Source: Brachypodius melanocephalos (Eukaryota > Chordata > Aves > Passeriformes > Pycnonotidae). Taken from it: a stretch of DNA of 64,000 nucleotides. Each line of letters begins with the position of its first letter. Positions within the stretch are counted from its first letter, which is position 1. The position numbers and the translations under genes are program-made. The notes under the pieces were generated by a model. That model was not told the DNA's origin. It saw only the letters and a list, made by a program, of their open reading frames with translations, and searched no databases. Shown here one piece after another: positions 23,901 to 35,400 of this stretch. The DNA is taken from NCBI GenBank assembly GCA_013398615.1, contig VZSR01002395.1, positions 4,023,720 through 4,087,719 on the forward strand. The letters are read 5' to 3'.

Positions 23901-26201
23901 CAGCACCTGGTGCAGGCAGACCTCTGGTTGAATTTTGGCACCTCCAGCCAACGGCACGGCTCTCCAGCAGCTGGAAAAGGCAGCAGGGAGGGCAGGCTGG
24001 CTCCTGGAGGTGGATGGAGCTGGGGCAGGCAGCACATCCCTCTGCTAGAGCCTGCATTGCTCCTCTGCCAGGGAGGGTGCATGTGGGGCACCTGCAGAGC
24101 TGGCCCAGAGGAGCTGCTGAGTTCCAGCCCAGCATGAGCTCCCTTCCTCCTAAAATAAGAGTATTTGGGGAATGCCACACCACAGAAAACAGCAGGCTTC
24201 ATCATTTACCTGTTCAGAGCCAACTTTGGGGTCATATTAAACAGGACTCCAACAGACTTAAATCTCTGGAGTGCAGATTGACCCCAAGCTGGGGATGCTT
24301 TCTCCAAAATTATTTTCCCTTTGAAGTACCTTTTGCCCATGAATGTGTACACCTCTCTACCCCAGCTGGGGGAAAAAAAAAATCTCAGCTTTTTATTTTT
24401 TTAGGGAAAGGCACTGGCTGCAGCCACATCAGCTGGTCCTGCCCACAGCCATAAATCCCTCTCCCAGAGGGAATCTGCCTTCCCAACCCAAATTTAGTGT
24501 TTGCCTCTCATCCCGATGTGCCAGGGTCCTTTATTTCCCCTAAGCTTTTATCCTCTCTTGTTATCCCCTTTGGTATCTAATTCTCTCCCAAATCCCACTA
24601 AGCTGCTGGTGTGGCTGTGCCCAGACCCTGCCAGCCACCCAGGGATGAGCCCTGCATCCGAGGCTGGGATGTTTTGGGATGCTCTAGACCACAACCTATT
24701 AATTGGGAGGGACCACCAGTCATCCTTATTAGGCAAAAAATTAAAATGGGGTGAAAAATCAGGGTTTGGGGGGTATTTCCTCCTGAACCCTGCAGACAGC
24801 TACAGAAATCCCTGCCACTTGACCCTGCTAGAAGGACTGGCTCCAAAGGAGAGAGGCACCAGTGCAGTTAACTGCTGGCCTGGCCTCCATCCATCAGTGG
24901 GTGACATCCATCAGTGGGTGACACCCCAATAATGTGACCAGGGAAAGGGAGCTCCTTGCCTTGCTGCACCTCCTCCAGGGCTTTGCAGAGGGGAAAGCTC
25001 TGGGCTCCTTGCTCCCCCTTGGAGCTGCCCCAGCCCTGGGTTCAGCACAGCGCTGGCACTGCCAACTCGTGACATCTGTGGGTACCAGCCTGCCCCGAGC
25101 ATCATCCACACCCACAGTTCTTCTCCTTCCCTTTTTTTCCCCTCATTGGAAATAAATTATTTAATGCAAAGATGGGGGGGAAACAACCCAGAATCGTTCA
25201 TTTACGATGTATTTGTGGTGTATTTGGTATGAAAATTGTCTCACGGTGTCCCAAGCCCACGGCTGCAGGTCCCTCCCCATCAGGGGTGGCAGCGTTCACC
25301 ACCCTTCGTTACCTGCCAATTACCCGTTAATTACTGTATTTTCATTCCCCAGCCCTCCTCCCTGCACCCCGCAGCCTCATCCCAGCTAGGGGCATCCTGC
25401 GATTATCCCTAACGAGGGTGGTGCCAGCTGAATGCCAAAATCCCCATTTCCCTGGAACTCGCAGCAGCCGGAGCTGAAGCTGCTCTGCCTTGCTGGGGTT
25501 TGTGACTCGATAATTGTTCTCTGGACTCAGCAGGACGATGAAGGTGAGAGGAGATGTCCCCTGGGGTGGCCACGGGACACACAGAGCTGTGATGGCCCCA
25601 AAAAGCCTCAGTGGGGCTTTTCCATGCCAGGCAAAGCGTGCAGGCAGGGCAGGGATGCTGAATTTGGCCAGGAGGATGCTCCCCGAGCCTTTTCAGTAGC
25701 AAAAAGGCAGCTCTCAGCATGGAAAATTAATTGAAAAGCCCGTTGGAAGTGCTTGTCATGGCGTGAGATGCTGTTCTGGTGGTCGAGATCCCTCTGGAAG
25801 AGGTGGATCCATCAGGGCACAACGTGGAGGGAGGTGAGAAGAAACAGAGGGAAGGGTGAGATTCCCACAGTGACAATTTCCAGGAGGAATTAGCAGAGAT
25901 ACAAACCCAATCCAGCCGCTGAACCCCCCCAAAAGGTGCCTGTGAGAGGTTCTGGATGCTCCCCTTGCCCAAAACCTTTCCAGGGTTGCAAATGGCTCCA
26001 TCTCATTTGGAAGGGATGTCCGTGGGCCCCTCCACCTTTTTATGCCACTCTACTGGTCCAGGGGGAAGAACCAGAGGATTTTTATACTAAAAAAGGGGGG
26101 ATTTGAACCTGCAGATGAGCTGCACCCAGCACTGGGACTCAGTTGGGAGCCCTGGGTTGGGATTAGGGAGGCAGGGAGAAAATGAACCCCTGAAATTTCC
26201 C
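20935..26201. other. non-coding stretch
   Basis: No gene is supported. An AT-rich patch at about 21470-21545 (ATTATTATTTATAATTTG, GTTAATTATGTC) and one at about 25140-25350 (AATAAATTATTTAATGC, CAATTACCCGTTAATTAC) look like small regulatory elements. A local tandem duplication of 'CATCCATCAGTGGGTGACA' occurs at about 24890-24922. Everything else is ordinary G/C-rich sequence. Confidence 0.5.
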
Positions 26202-26301
26202 NNNNNNNNNNNNNNNNNNNNNNNNNNNNNNNNNNNNNNNNNNNNNNNNNNNNNNNNNNNNNNNNNNNNNNNNNNNNNNNNNNNNNNNNNNNNNNNNNNN
26301 N
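26202..26301. other. assembly gap (100 N)
   Basis: Exactly 100 N mark a second join of unknown true size. The flanks are not CpG-rich. Confidence 0.97.
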
Positions 26302-29300
26302 GGAGGGGATGCACCCACAGGCTGGGATGCTGAGCTCCTGCACCTGATGCTCCTTTGCCAAAAAGGTCTTCCTCCACCTCATCTTGCTGTGTGGGGGAGA
26401 TAGGGCTGAGGGTGGCTTAGGAGAGAGGGCAGGGAGAGGAGGCAGCGTTAGCTCCCAGATAATGGGAGATGGAGGCCATAAAGGAGATTGATGTGTGGAT
26501 TAAAGAGACAGAGGAATGGGAGGCAAAGGTTAAGAATATAAATAGGTGAGGCTCTGAGCAGGAGCACGAGGTAGAGGCTGGGCAGGAGAGACAGTGAATC
26601 AAGCAGTGAGGGGCTGGAGGGCTGGATAAATGTGCAAGGAGGGGAGGACTCAAAAGAAAAGGTGGGATCAATAAGAAGCAAAATGAGAGCACTCCCAGGA
26701 ATGTCAGGGAGTGCTGGGGTGTGGTACCCATCGTGCTGGGCCACTCTGGAGGGCAAAGAAATGCAATGAAAGCCCTGCATGTCCCAAATGCAGCTCAGCC
26801 CAGTTCCCCTCCCAAGCCCTGAGTTATTTTATGCAGCTTCCTATTTTCCCAGCTGTCTGCTCAGACATTCATTCCATGGCCCCAGTGGCAAGAGCTATTT
26901 GAAACAAAGTGAGAGGCACCTCAGTGATAATTCCTGGCTGCAGGCAGGCACCAACCCTGCCCTGCCATGCTGCCTATCCTTAACAGGCTCCTGGCAGGCT
27001 GCAGGACTGATTGCATCACCTGGCACCCTGAAATGATGCTCCAGAATGTGTGTGCATGCATTCATAACATGCACGCAGCTCCTATGAACTCATTGTGGGG
27101 GTTAACTCAATTCCTTAACTCATAATGGGGGGTTCTGCTGGTTTTAGGGTGGAGGAAATGCAGGGATATCCTGGTGCTGGAAAGCCAGAGAGGGACAGAG
27201 TGAAAAAGGAGAAAATCTCCATCAGGCATAGAGGCATTTTTGACATCTGGTGAGAGAGCAACCTCCCATGCCCAGCTTTGCTCTTGGCTTACTCCCCTCT
27301 CTCCCTGCTCCTCCTCTATTGGCTAGGGGATTAAATGCAATTTTTACAGCATGTCTGGGGTGAAAAAAAACCCCCATCTCGATGATTCTTTGCTCTCCCC
27401 CACAGCCATCAGGTCTCCACACATCCCACAGGGTCAGAAGCTGGTTCTGGGGGCAGGATCCTGCAGGGACACCAAGGACCTGGCAGCAGTCATGCTCCCC
27501 TTATCACTGGAGACAAGTTTTTACAACCACTTGGGCAAAGAGTAGTTTTTACAACAGTTTTTTTTACAACTTCTAGAAGCACTGAGTTGCAGTTCTGGTG
27601 TCTCAGAATAGGCTGTCATCAAAGTGTCAGGATGGCAGGTCCCATTGGTTGTCAATTATTCTTCTTTATTACATCAAAGGCACACAGTGAAAGCCAAAGA
27701 AGGAATTTATCTGTGTGATACACTGCTCTTAGAGTTAGGAACTAGACTGTCCTTCATGACATGCTCCAGCCTAGGGTGCCTCTTGTCCAATCCCAAGACA
27801 TGGAGGACCCTGGAGCACCAGCTGGGTGTTGATAGGACCCAACAATTCCTCTGCAGTTATCAGGAAAATTATTGAGAAAATGAGAACACCCAAAAAACAA
27901 GTAGGAGAAGAAATATTTGAGGCCTTTCTGTTCTTCAGAATCTTTTCCTGGGGAAAATAGGGCAAGAGGGTGTTGGTGCATGGTACCTAACCCAGGGTTT
28001 GCTCACTGTTTCCCTCCCAGTGTTCACCAGTTTTCTTTGGAAACACACTGGGATGGGATTTTGCTGCATGAAAGATCGTCTCCTACTGGCTTTCAGTATT
28101 GGAGCAAGCTCTGGTTGGGATGGTTTTATCTGGCTGACACCTGAGGTTTGGGACTTTGGGCCAAAGGGTCTGCTGGGCTTGCTAAAAATAAGAGAGAAAT
28201 GTTAAAAAGTCATTTTAGCTGACTCCAACCTCCAAAAAAAATTAAAAAATGGCTTTGTTCAAGAGGCAAAGGACTGGATGGCTCGCTTAGGTTGTTTTAA
28301 TTAATCTGTATCAGCATTCCCTTAATCCCTTATGGCTCTTACACCTGGTCCTGGGGTGACCATGGTCAGGCTTTCTGCCCCACCCCATCCCAGGTCCTGT
28401 CACCTGCTTCTGGGGTGACTCAGAGCTCTGCTAGCTCTGGAATCTTGGGGGTTCCTTACAATTTTTATTTTGCCCCTGAATTGGAAAGGAGAAGGGATGT
28501 TTTGGGAGTTGTTTTCTGTGCAGTTTAATTCATTTTTAATCAGCTGATTTGATACAATCTTCCCCAGCTGAGGTTAATCAGGACAGAGCGAGCCTTTCAC
28601 TTGCCATTATTTAGAGAGGCATTTTCTAGAAATACTGTTAGAGAGCTTATTTAACCATATATTTGTTTTCATTGTGTACACAGCTTTTTCACGGGCTTCC
28701 CGGTATTTAATGCTGAGAGAATTTTTATTTATTTTTGTCATTTTGTCATTTGGAGGAAATTCAGGCCTGCCAAAGTGCCTGGGATGGATAGCCCAGGAGG
28801 CTGCAGTAATCTGTTCAGACCATCTGGGCTCCAGCTCCCAGAGCAGCCTTGATGGGGGCTGGAAAGCTTTAACAAGCCTCAGCCACATCAGTGTGGGGTT
28901 TTTTGGAGGGATGGTGATGGAGAGAGGCCCCGATGGGGATGTGTTGGCTCCTTGCAGTCCCTGCAATGCCACGCTGTTCCCAACAGCAGCTCCTTGGGGT
29001 GAGCACGGCTTTGTCCCTGGCAGGGCATGCTGAGGTCACAGGTTGGAGCACAATTAGATCAGAAGATGGTGCCAGCCCCTCAAAAGGTGAAATTTAAAGC
29101 AAGAAGCAGCTGAGTGGTCCAGCAGCCAGGCTCCAGAGCGAAGCTTTCCAGCCAGTGGGGACCAGCATCCATCCCACCTCCCCTCCCAGGGGCAGAAGGG
29201 AGCTCACCCAGCCCCTTGCACTGAGCAAACATTAATTTATTCTCACAGTTAGAGCTGTGCACGGGCATTCTCAGGCCAGGCACATGCAGGAAACCACCCC

Positions 29301-29563
29301 TGGGGCTGATGCTTTGCAAGGGAGGAGCAGCAGCTCTTGACGAGTCAGAGATGTCCCCAGCACGGGCGGCACCGTGCTGGTTTTGTCTTGTTGGGAGGAG
29401 TAAAGCTCAGTCTGGAGACACCGAATGATGCCCTCAGCTGCTCGTTTCTGTAATTGTGCTGTAGTTAAAGGCTCCCCGGGGTGTTCCCTGCTCAGCCCTG
29501 CACAGCCCCTGGCTGCTGGCTGGGATTGCAGTGGATGGGTGCAAAAAGCTTTCCTGCCTGGTC

Positions 29564-29613
29564 CAGCCAGGAGGTGATGGATTATTTGCAGCCAGGAGGT
29601 GATGGATTATTTG
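29564..29613. repeat. perfect 25-bp tandem duplication
   Basis: Two identical 25-bp units (29564-29588 and 29589-29613) begin with CAGCCAGGAGG and end with TTATTTG. The identity indicates a recent local duplication or an assembly artefact. Confidence 0.9.
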
Positions 29614-30689
29614 CAGCCTGCTCTCAGGGAATGTGGGCTGACAAACACCAGGATCAGCCCCTCCTAAGGGGCTCTGTGGAAGATGGGGCTGCCATGCTTC
29701 AAACTTAGAATTATTTACTGACCTCGCCAAAAAAATTCCGTCCCGTTTGAGCTTGTAAGAACCTCTGTGCTCCACTGCCCATCAGAACTGTGTTTTACAA
29801 CAAGGAAACCTGTGTTTCCTTTTAATTTATAAAACCTCCCAGATGTTCTGGCTCCAGCTGTGCAGTGAGCAGCCTGGGCAGCACAAACCTGCTAGCCAAG
29901 GCTTACTGAGGGGGTTATTTTAATCCCAGAGTTGTTTTCCATCACGCTGCCTGCTTCCTGCCAGCTCCTTGCTCCTTTTATTTAGCATAAAACCCAAAGT
30001 GCAGGTGTCAGGTCACGGTGGAGAAGCAGCTCCTGCATCTGCTCTCTCAGGAAATCCCAGCCTGTGCTTTTTTAAGAGGAAAACTGTGGCTATGGATTAA
30101 ACCCAAAAGCCAAAAGAACCCATCTCCATCCTGGTGCTGCTTCCCAATTTTTCAGCCACACGTTTTCCCTTGATCCCCAAAGAGCTTAGGTTTGCTGCTG
30201 TCCTGTGTTACATCCAGCCTTTCCCAGGCTGTCACCGAGGTGTGGCTGGGTGTTTAAATGCTCTTCCCAAATCCCTGTGGGAATGGCAGAGCCACAGTGC
30301 CCCGCACCCCTGATGGAGGGCACTGCCCCGTGCTCTGCAGCCAGCTCAGCTCCCTTGGGTGCCCTTGCAGGCAGTGAAGCAAAGAAATAACAGGAAAGAG
30401 AAGCTAAGCGCTCCATCTCCCTTTCTTTGGTTGCCTTTAACCAAGCCAGAATTAGGAAAAAATCCCCGAAATTTTGCAGGAGGGGACACAGTGTGGTGCT
30501 GGGAGCTGTTAACTGCATGGCAGCTCGCTCTCCCTTCATCAGCTTGGACTGAGCTTTCCCATTCCAGAGCTCCCCAGGGGTGTCTGTGGGGCAGCAGCAC
30601 AGCATGGGGGTCACCCAGCCTGGGCATCCTGGCTGGTCCTGTACCCACACTCCCCTGTATTTATTTATAGCTCCCGTTTTTCCCTCTTA

Positions 30690-30850
30690 GCGTTGCTAAG
30701 CCAAACAAGTACAAAATCTGATAAGCGCAAGGTACCTTTCCCCCCCTGAGGGATACATTATTTATGAAGCTTATCGATCGTGGGAAATAACCCAGGGGCG
30801 TTCCGACATGAGCTACATCCCCTCTTACACCAGAGCTGTTAATTACCTGC
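30690..30850. promoter_or_regulatory. candidate conserved non-coding element
   Basis: The block mixes AT-rich motifs with retained CpGs: AAACAAGTACAAAATC, GATAAGCGCAAGGTACC, CATTATTTATGAAGC, TTATCGATCGTGGG and GTTAATTACCTGC. It is free of simple repeats and differs from its flanks. Enhancer identity is inferred from composition only. Confidence 0.3.
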
Positions 30851-31479
30851 AGCTTCTGTGCCCACGGGGCTCAGGGATGTGAGGAATGTCGCACCCACCT
30901 CATCTCCTGGAGCTGCTGGGGATGGGCATCGCTCTGCCTTAACCCCACATCCTGTATCAGTCAGCCAAATTTGCCTGCCTCGGCTCCCAGCCATTGCTCC
31001 CGGCTGTAAAGGGCTCTTTAGAACCTCCTTTAGCATCTCCCTGCCTTGACAGTTCTTATAGGAAGCCGTGAAGTCACCTCTCAATCTTGGTGATAAACTA
31101 AGCAGCCCGAGCTCTCCAAAGCTGGCAGCTTCCCCATCCTTGAGAAATTCTGTGACTCTCTCTGTAACCACTCCAATCTCTCAATGTCCTCTCAAGGAAT
31201 GAGCACTGGAGCCGCTGTCAGGGCTCTTGTCCTCTGCTGGATCAGGATACAGCACAGGACCCAGCTCCTCTGTGGCACCCTAAAGGGTGCAACCCACTCT
31301 CCACCAGTCAAGAAGCCTTTTCCTGCCTCTTAGTGCTGATGAAAAAGCTTCCGAGGGCTTCTCCTGAGTCCCCAGTGTGGCTTCTGGGAGATGAAAGAGG
31401 CTTGAATGGAGCAGAGGCAGGTCTGGCAGCTCCTGGGGCGGGCACACAGCTGAAACCACGGTGACAGCAACACCAAGGG

Positions 31480-31690
31480 GATCACAGAACGATTCAGGGA
31501 AGAAAGGAGCTCTGGGATCATCCAGTCCAACCTCCCTGCTCAGGCCCTCCTGGAGCATCTTACTCAGGATGTGTCCCCATGGCTTTTGAATTTCTCCAGG
31601 GACAGAGCCTCCACAGCCCCTCTGGGACGTGCTGCTCAGTGTTGCACCATGAGAATTAATGAATCCTTGTGACAAAACCGCTTTTGCTAA
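31480..31690 (-). repeat. CR1 LINE 3' fragment
   Basis: The plus strand starts 'GATCACAGAACGATTCAGG', passes 'GATCATCCAGTCCAACCTCC', then 'TTTTGAATTTCTCCAGGGA' and 'AGAGCCTCCACAGCCCCTCT'. This is the standard order of an avian CR1 tail in reverse orientation. It is 5'-truncated with no coding capacity. Somewhat similar sequence to its left (31080-31330) may be a second relic. Confidence 0.75.
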
Positions 31691-32244
31691 TATCACACAG
31701 ATATCCTTCTAATTTAAAAGGGTAAAAGATCCCTAGAGCCATTGTCCAGCACCAAGGATGGAAAATGAGGCAGGGTCAGGGATGCTCCTCTGCCCAGGCA
31801 GGAGGTGTAGGGGCACCACTGGCTGGAGGAGGTGGTCATGCCTGGGAAGGTGCAAGGGAGATGAGCTGAAGGATAAGGGAGAGATAACATCAGTAATTAG
31901 GGCTGCAATGGAGATTAAGTGCTGGATTTGCAGAGGACAGGGATGGGCTGTAATTACCTGCTCAGGGCTGGTGCAGATCAGTGTAACATCACTGACCTGA
32001 GCCTCAGCTCCCACCCCAGCAGCCACGGCAGCTATGATACCTCAGGGAGATGAGAACGGCTGATAAAGGAAGCAATAACAGCAGAAGACTATAAAACCAT
32101 AATGAAAAATAATTAGAATACAACCATTGGTGTGGGGCTAGTTAGGAATGCAGGGAAGGTGGAGGAAAGCAATGAGGAACATGGAGCAAGAGGAGCTGGG
32201 CTGATGGAGACACCGACTTGTCTGGATGGAGATGCAGTTCTCAA

Positions 32245-32425
32245 AATTGTAATGGGAATAATTATGACTGTAATGGGATGGTAATAAAGATAATGGAGTC
32301 GTAATTGAAGAGGGGATGGCTGTAAAGGAGGAGGTGCAAATAACAGCCTTGCAAAGGAGATGATAAGAAAGATAATGGATGGTAATGGGGTTGTTGTTAA
32401 AGGTAATGGAGTTATAATGAGGCAA
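32245..32425. repeat. degenerate TAATGG/GATAATGG-rich array
   Basis: Many imperfect copies of 'GTAATGG', 'GATAATGGA' and 'GGTAATGGAGT' occur in about 180 bases with irregular spacing. It looks like an eroded tandem array. The repeated TAAT cores could also create homeodomain sites by chance. Confidence 0.5.
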
Positions 32426-35400
32426 TGACTGCAGCAGGTAGAAGGGGATGGTCGGTTTAAGGAGGACTCTGATGCAGAGAAGATTCTATTTCTGATTCAT
32501 CATGACAGGCTGTGCTGGAGGTGACCATGAGTCTAATAATAACCAAAGGGTCAATCCTTAAGACAAATGTAGGCACGCCATGAGCACGGCAGGATCACTG
32601 TCCCTGGAGGTGCAGATCCTGGGGAGGAGGGATGCTGTGCTGCAGCATGAGCTACAAAGCAGAGGAGACAATAAAAACCACGGTGACAAATGACCTGGGC
32701 AAGCCCTGCAGTGTTTGCTTAAGGGCTGGGTTGCCCTTCAGAGCCTTGAACAGAGGAGAGAGGGGATGGGTCTCCTCTGGGATGCCCGGTAAGGGCAGCC
32801 CACCACAAAGATGGGGATGAAGAGCTGATGGTGATGGGGACTACCTGATGACCACAGGCAGAATTGGGAAGGGCAGAGCTGGATGCAAAAGCGAGCACAT
32901 CATCTTGCAGCAGCGCAGGCAGTAACTGCCATAGGGGGACAATTCAGCACTCAGGTGATGACATCATGCATTGAGGTGGTTGTTTTAAACCCTGTGTGAT
33001 GAGACAGCTCTTCACCTCCCCCTAAAGCTCAGCTCAAGGCCCCCAACCACCCCTGCAGAGCAGGTGACCCTCCCAAGGCTGCTTGCCACACTCCACCAGC
33101 CAAGCCCCATCCCATCCAGCACCATTCCCCATCCATGAGCCTGGCTCTCCTGTCAGAGGAGAAAATCACACTCATTTCACTTCACTTGCCCTTGACAAAC
33201 CCATGCCAGGTGTCACTTTCCAACCTCATTATCCCCCAGGTTCTTACAGATTGATTGCTCAATAACATCTTCTTGCATTGCTCCCTTTTGAAGCCTTTAA
33301 CTCCTGAAGATGCCCCAGGGCAGCTCCCAGCCTGCCCTGCAATATTGGAAAAACCCTGAACACTTCCAAGGTTGGATTAGCTCTGGAAGTACAGCCAAGG
33401 GGGAATCCAGCAGGTCCTGTTAATACCAGCACACCTGACTGCTCTAAACACCCTGGCAGGTCTTCTGCTCTCTGTTCTGGACTCCTGCCCTGTTTAATCA
33501 TCCTATTCTAATTAGCTGAGTGCAAGGCAAGGCTGAAGCCCTCAGTGAATCCCTTCATTTGAGCAACACGCTGGGGCTTTCCTCAGCTCTCCTCCTTCCC
33601 ATGCATTTACAAAGGAGTTTTGCCCAGCCTTAAATGAGCTCCCACTGGAGCTTGTTCTGCACCTTCACATCTCCAACTTGTAGCTGCTCAGCCACTACTC
33701 TGTGGTCCCTGTTGCCAGGTCTCTGCAGCTCTTCTGTGTCTGAAGTCCATCAAGTCCCTGCATCATCTTCCTCCTGTTCCTTGGGATGGGTTGTTGTGGT
33801 GCCCCTAACGCAGCCACATGAAGTAATTGCCAACTTCCCTGTGCTCCTTAAGCCCTTGCATCGCCTTCCCAAGGGGTGCTGCCTGATTCTCTGAGATTTT
33901 TGCAGCCCATTATCCTTCCTCTGCTGTTTTCACTCCCTTTCTCAGGGCATTCTTGGCTCCACCATTTCATGACTTATTTCCTGAAATCACCTTCCGCTCC
34001 TTTCAGCCAGTTCTGCTCTATTATCCCAAATCAAGCTCAAAATAGCAGCTTTTCCAGCAGCTCTTGTCACATTAGAGAAGAGATGTTGCACTGACACACC
34101 CAGGGAACTGAACAGCTCTGTCCTGCTGGATCACTCATGATGGAGTTGAAGATGCCATTTACCACCAAGCTGGAGGCACTCTGGGCATTAAGAGTCACTC
34201 ACATCCTCCCACCTCCTCCTTTTAACTCACATGAGGTCTGTCCCTCCAGTCTCACACCTTTTTAAGCTGCCCACACTGAAGTTGCCTGCTCCCAGCCCCT
34301 TGCTGACCTACAGGACAATCACACCCCATTCTTGGTACCCTGCTTTCCTTCATTCCTCACTTGCTCTCCCCCAGCCTCTTCTGTTCATCCTACCAAATCC
34401 CTGTAATGCTATTTAAACCTGGTCTGAGCAAGGCACTGTCTACATGAGCTCAGCCACATGTGTGCAGATGTCACCCTGCTATTTTGCTTTTTCCTCCCTT
34501 CTCTGACCTCACCACCTGCCATTTTTTGGCATTTCTTCTGTTCTCCCGTGGATAAAGTGGCACCTCCTTGCTTTGGCAGGCTTGCTTTTGCACCAAAGGT
34601 GCTTTTTCCTACTAAGGTGATCCTCACCTCCCCCACCAACAGGACATCCCATAAATATCAAGTGTCTCTGGTTCTGTTGGTCTGCTCCATCACTGAGCCA
34701 CTTCTCAGCACATTTGACCCAGAGCTCCTCAAAACCTTTGGATTGTACCCCTGTTCCCAGCATTTAATTTGCCTAAAGTACCATCTGCACACGTCCAAGC
34801 AGAAAGGGAGAAGAAATACCCTTCAAATGCAAAGGACCTGGGAAATAAATAGAAGACCTAAGAGGGAAAAAAATATTAAGGGTGAGAAAAAATTGGAAAA
34901 AGAAGAATACTGGAGATTGCAGCAGCCTCAGAGATAACCCAGGGACATTTTTTATCACTAAAAGTCCATTTTCAGTCACAGATGGGACTTTTTTCTCTTA
35001 ATCGCTTTCCCAACAGCAAACCATGAAGTTGCAATAACCTAAATCACCAAAGGACAAAGCAATTGCAAGTCCTTTCTCTCCTGGACAGTTGCCAAATCAA
35101 ACCCTGCTAGATACAGGGGGGAATAAAAAAATTCACTACAACAGGTCTCCCAAAGGGAAAACAGAACAAGGGTGAGGGATGGGAGGGGAAATTGGAAGTG
35201 AAGCTCTGCTCAACTTCAGGATGAACTTGTGCACAGAGCCCTTAATGACTAACCTGCTGTGGCTGCCTGAGGGAGTTTGTAGGAAAAACCTCCTGTTTTT
35301 GTCATCACCAGAGGCTCCAGGCCTGATAAGTAACGAGTTGGAAACTTTGTGAGCACTGTCATGTAATAGAAATCACGGGAGGCAATGCAGCTTTGAAGAG

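Noticed and set aside
23328..24035. 235-codon minus-strand frame
   Set aside because: No family resemblance; long frames are expected by chance in this G/C-rich sequence.
31080..31330. Possible second CR1 relic
   Set aside because: The wording is only loosely similar to CR1 internal sequence and the order relative to 31480-31690 is not that of one element; not reported as a feature.
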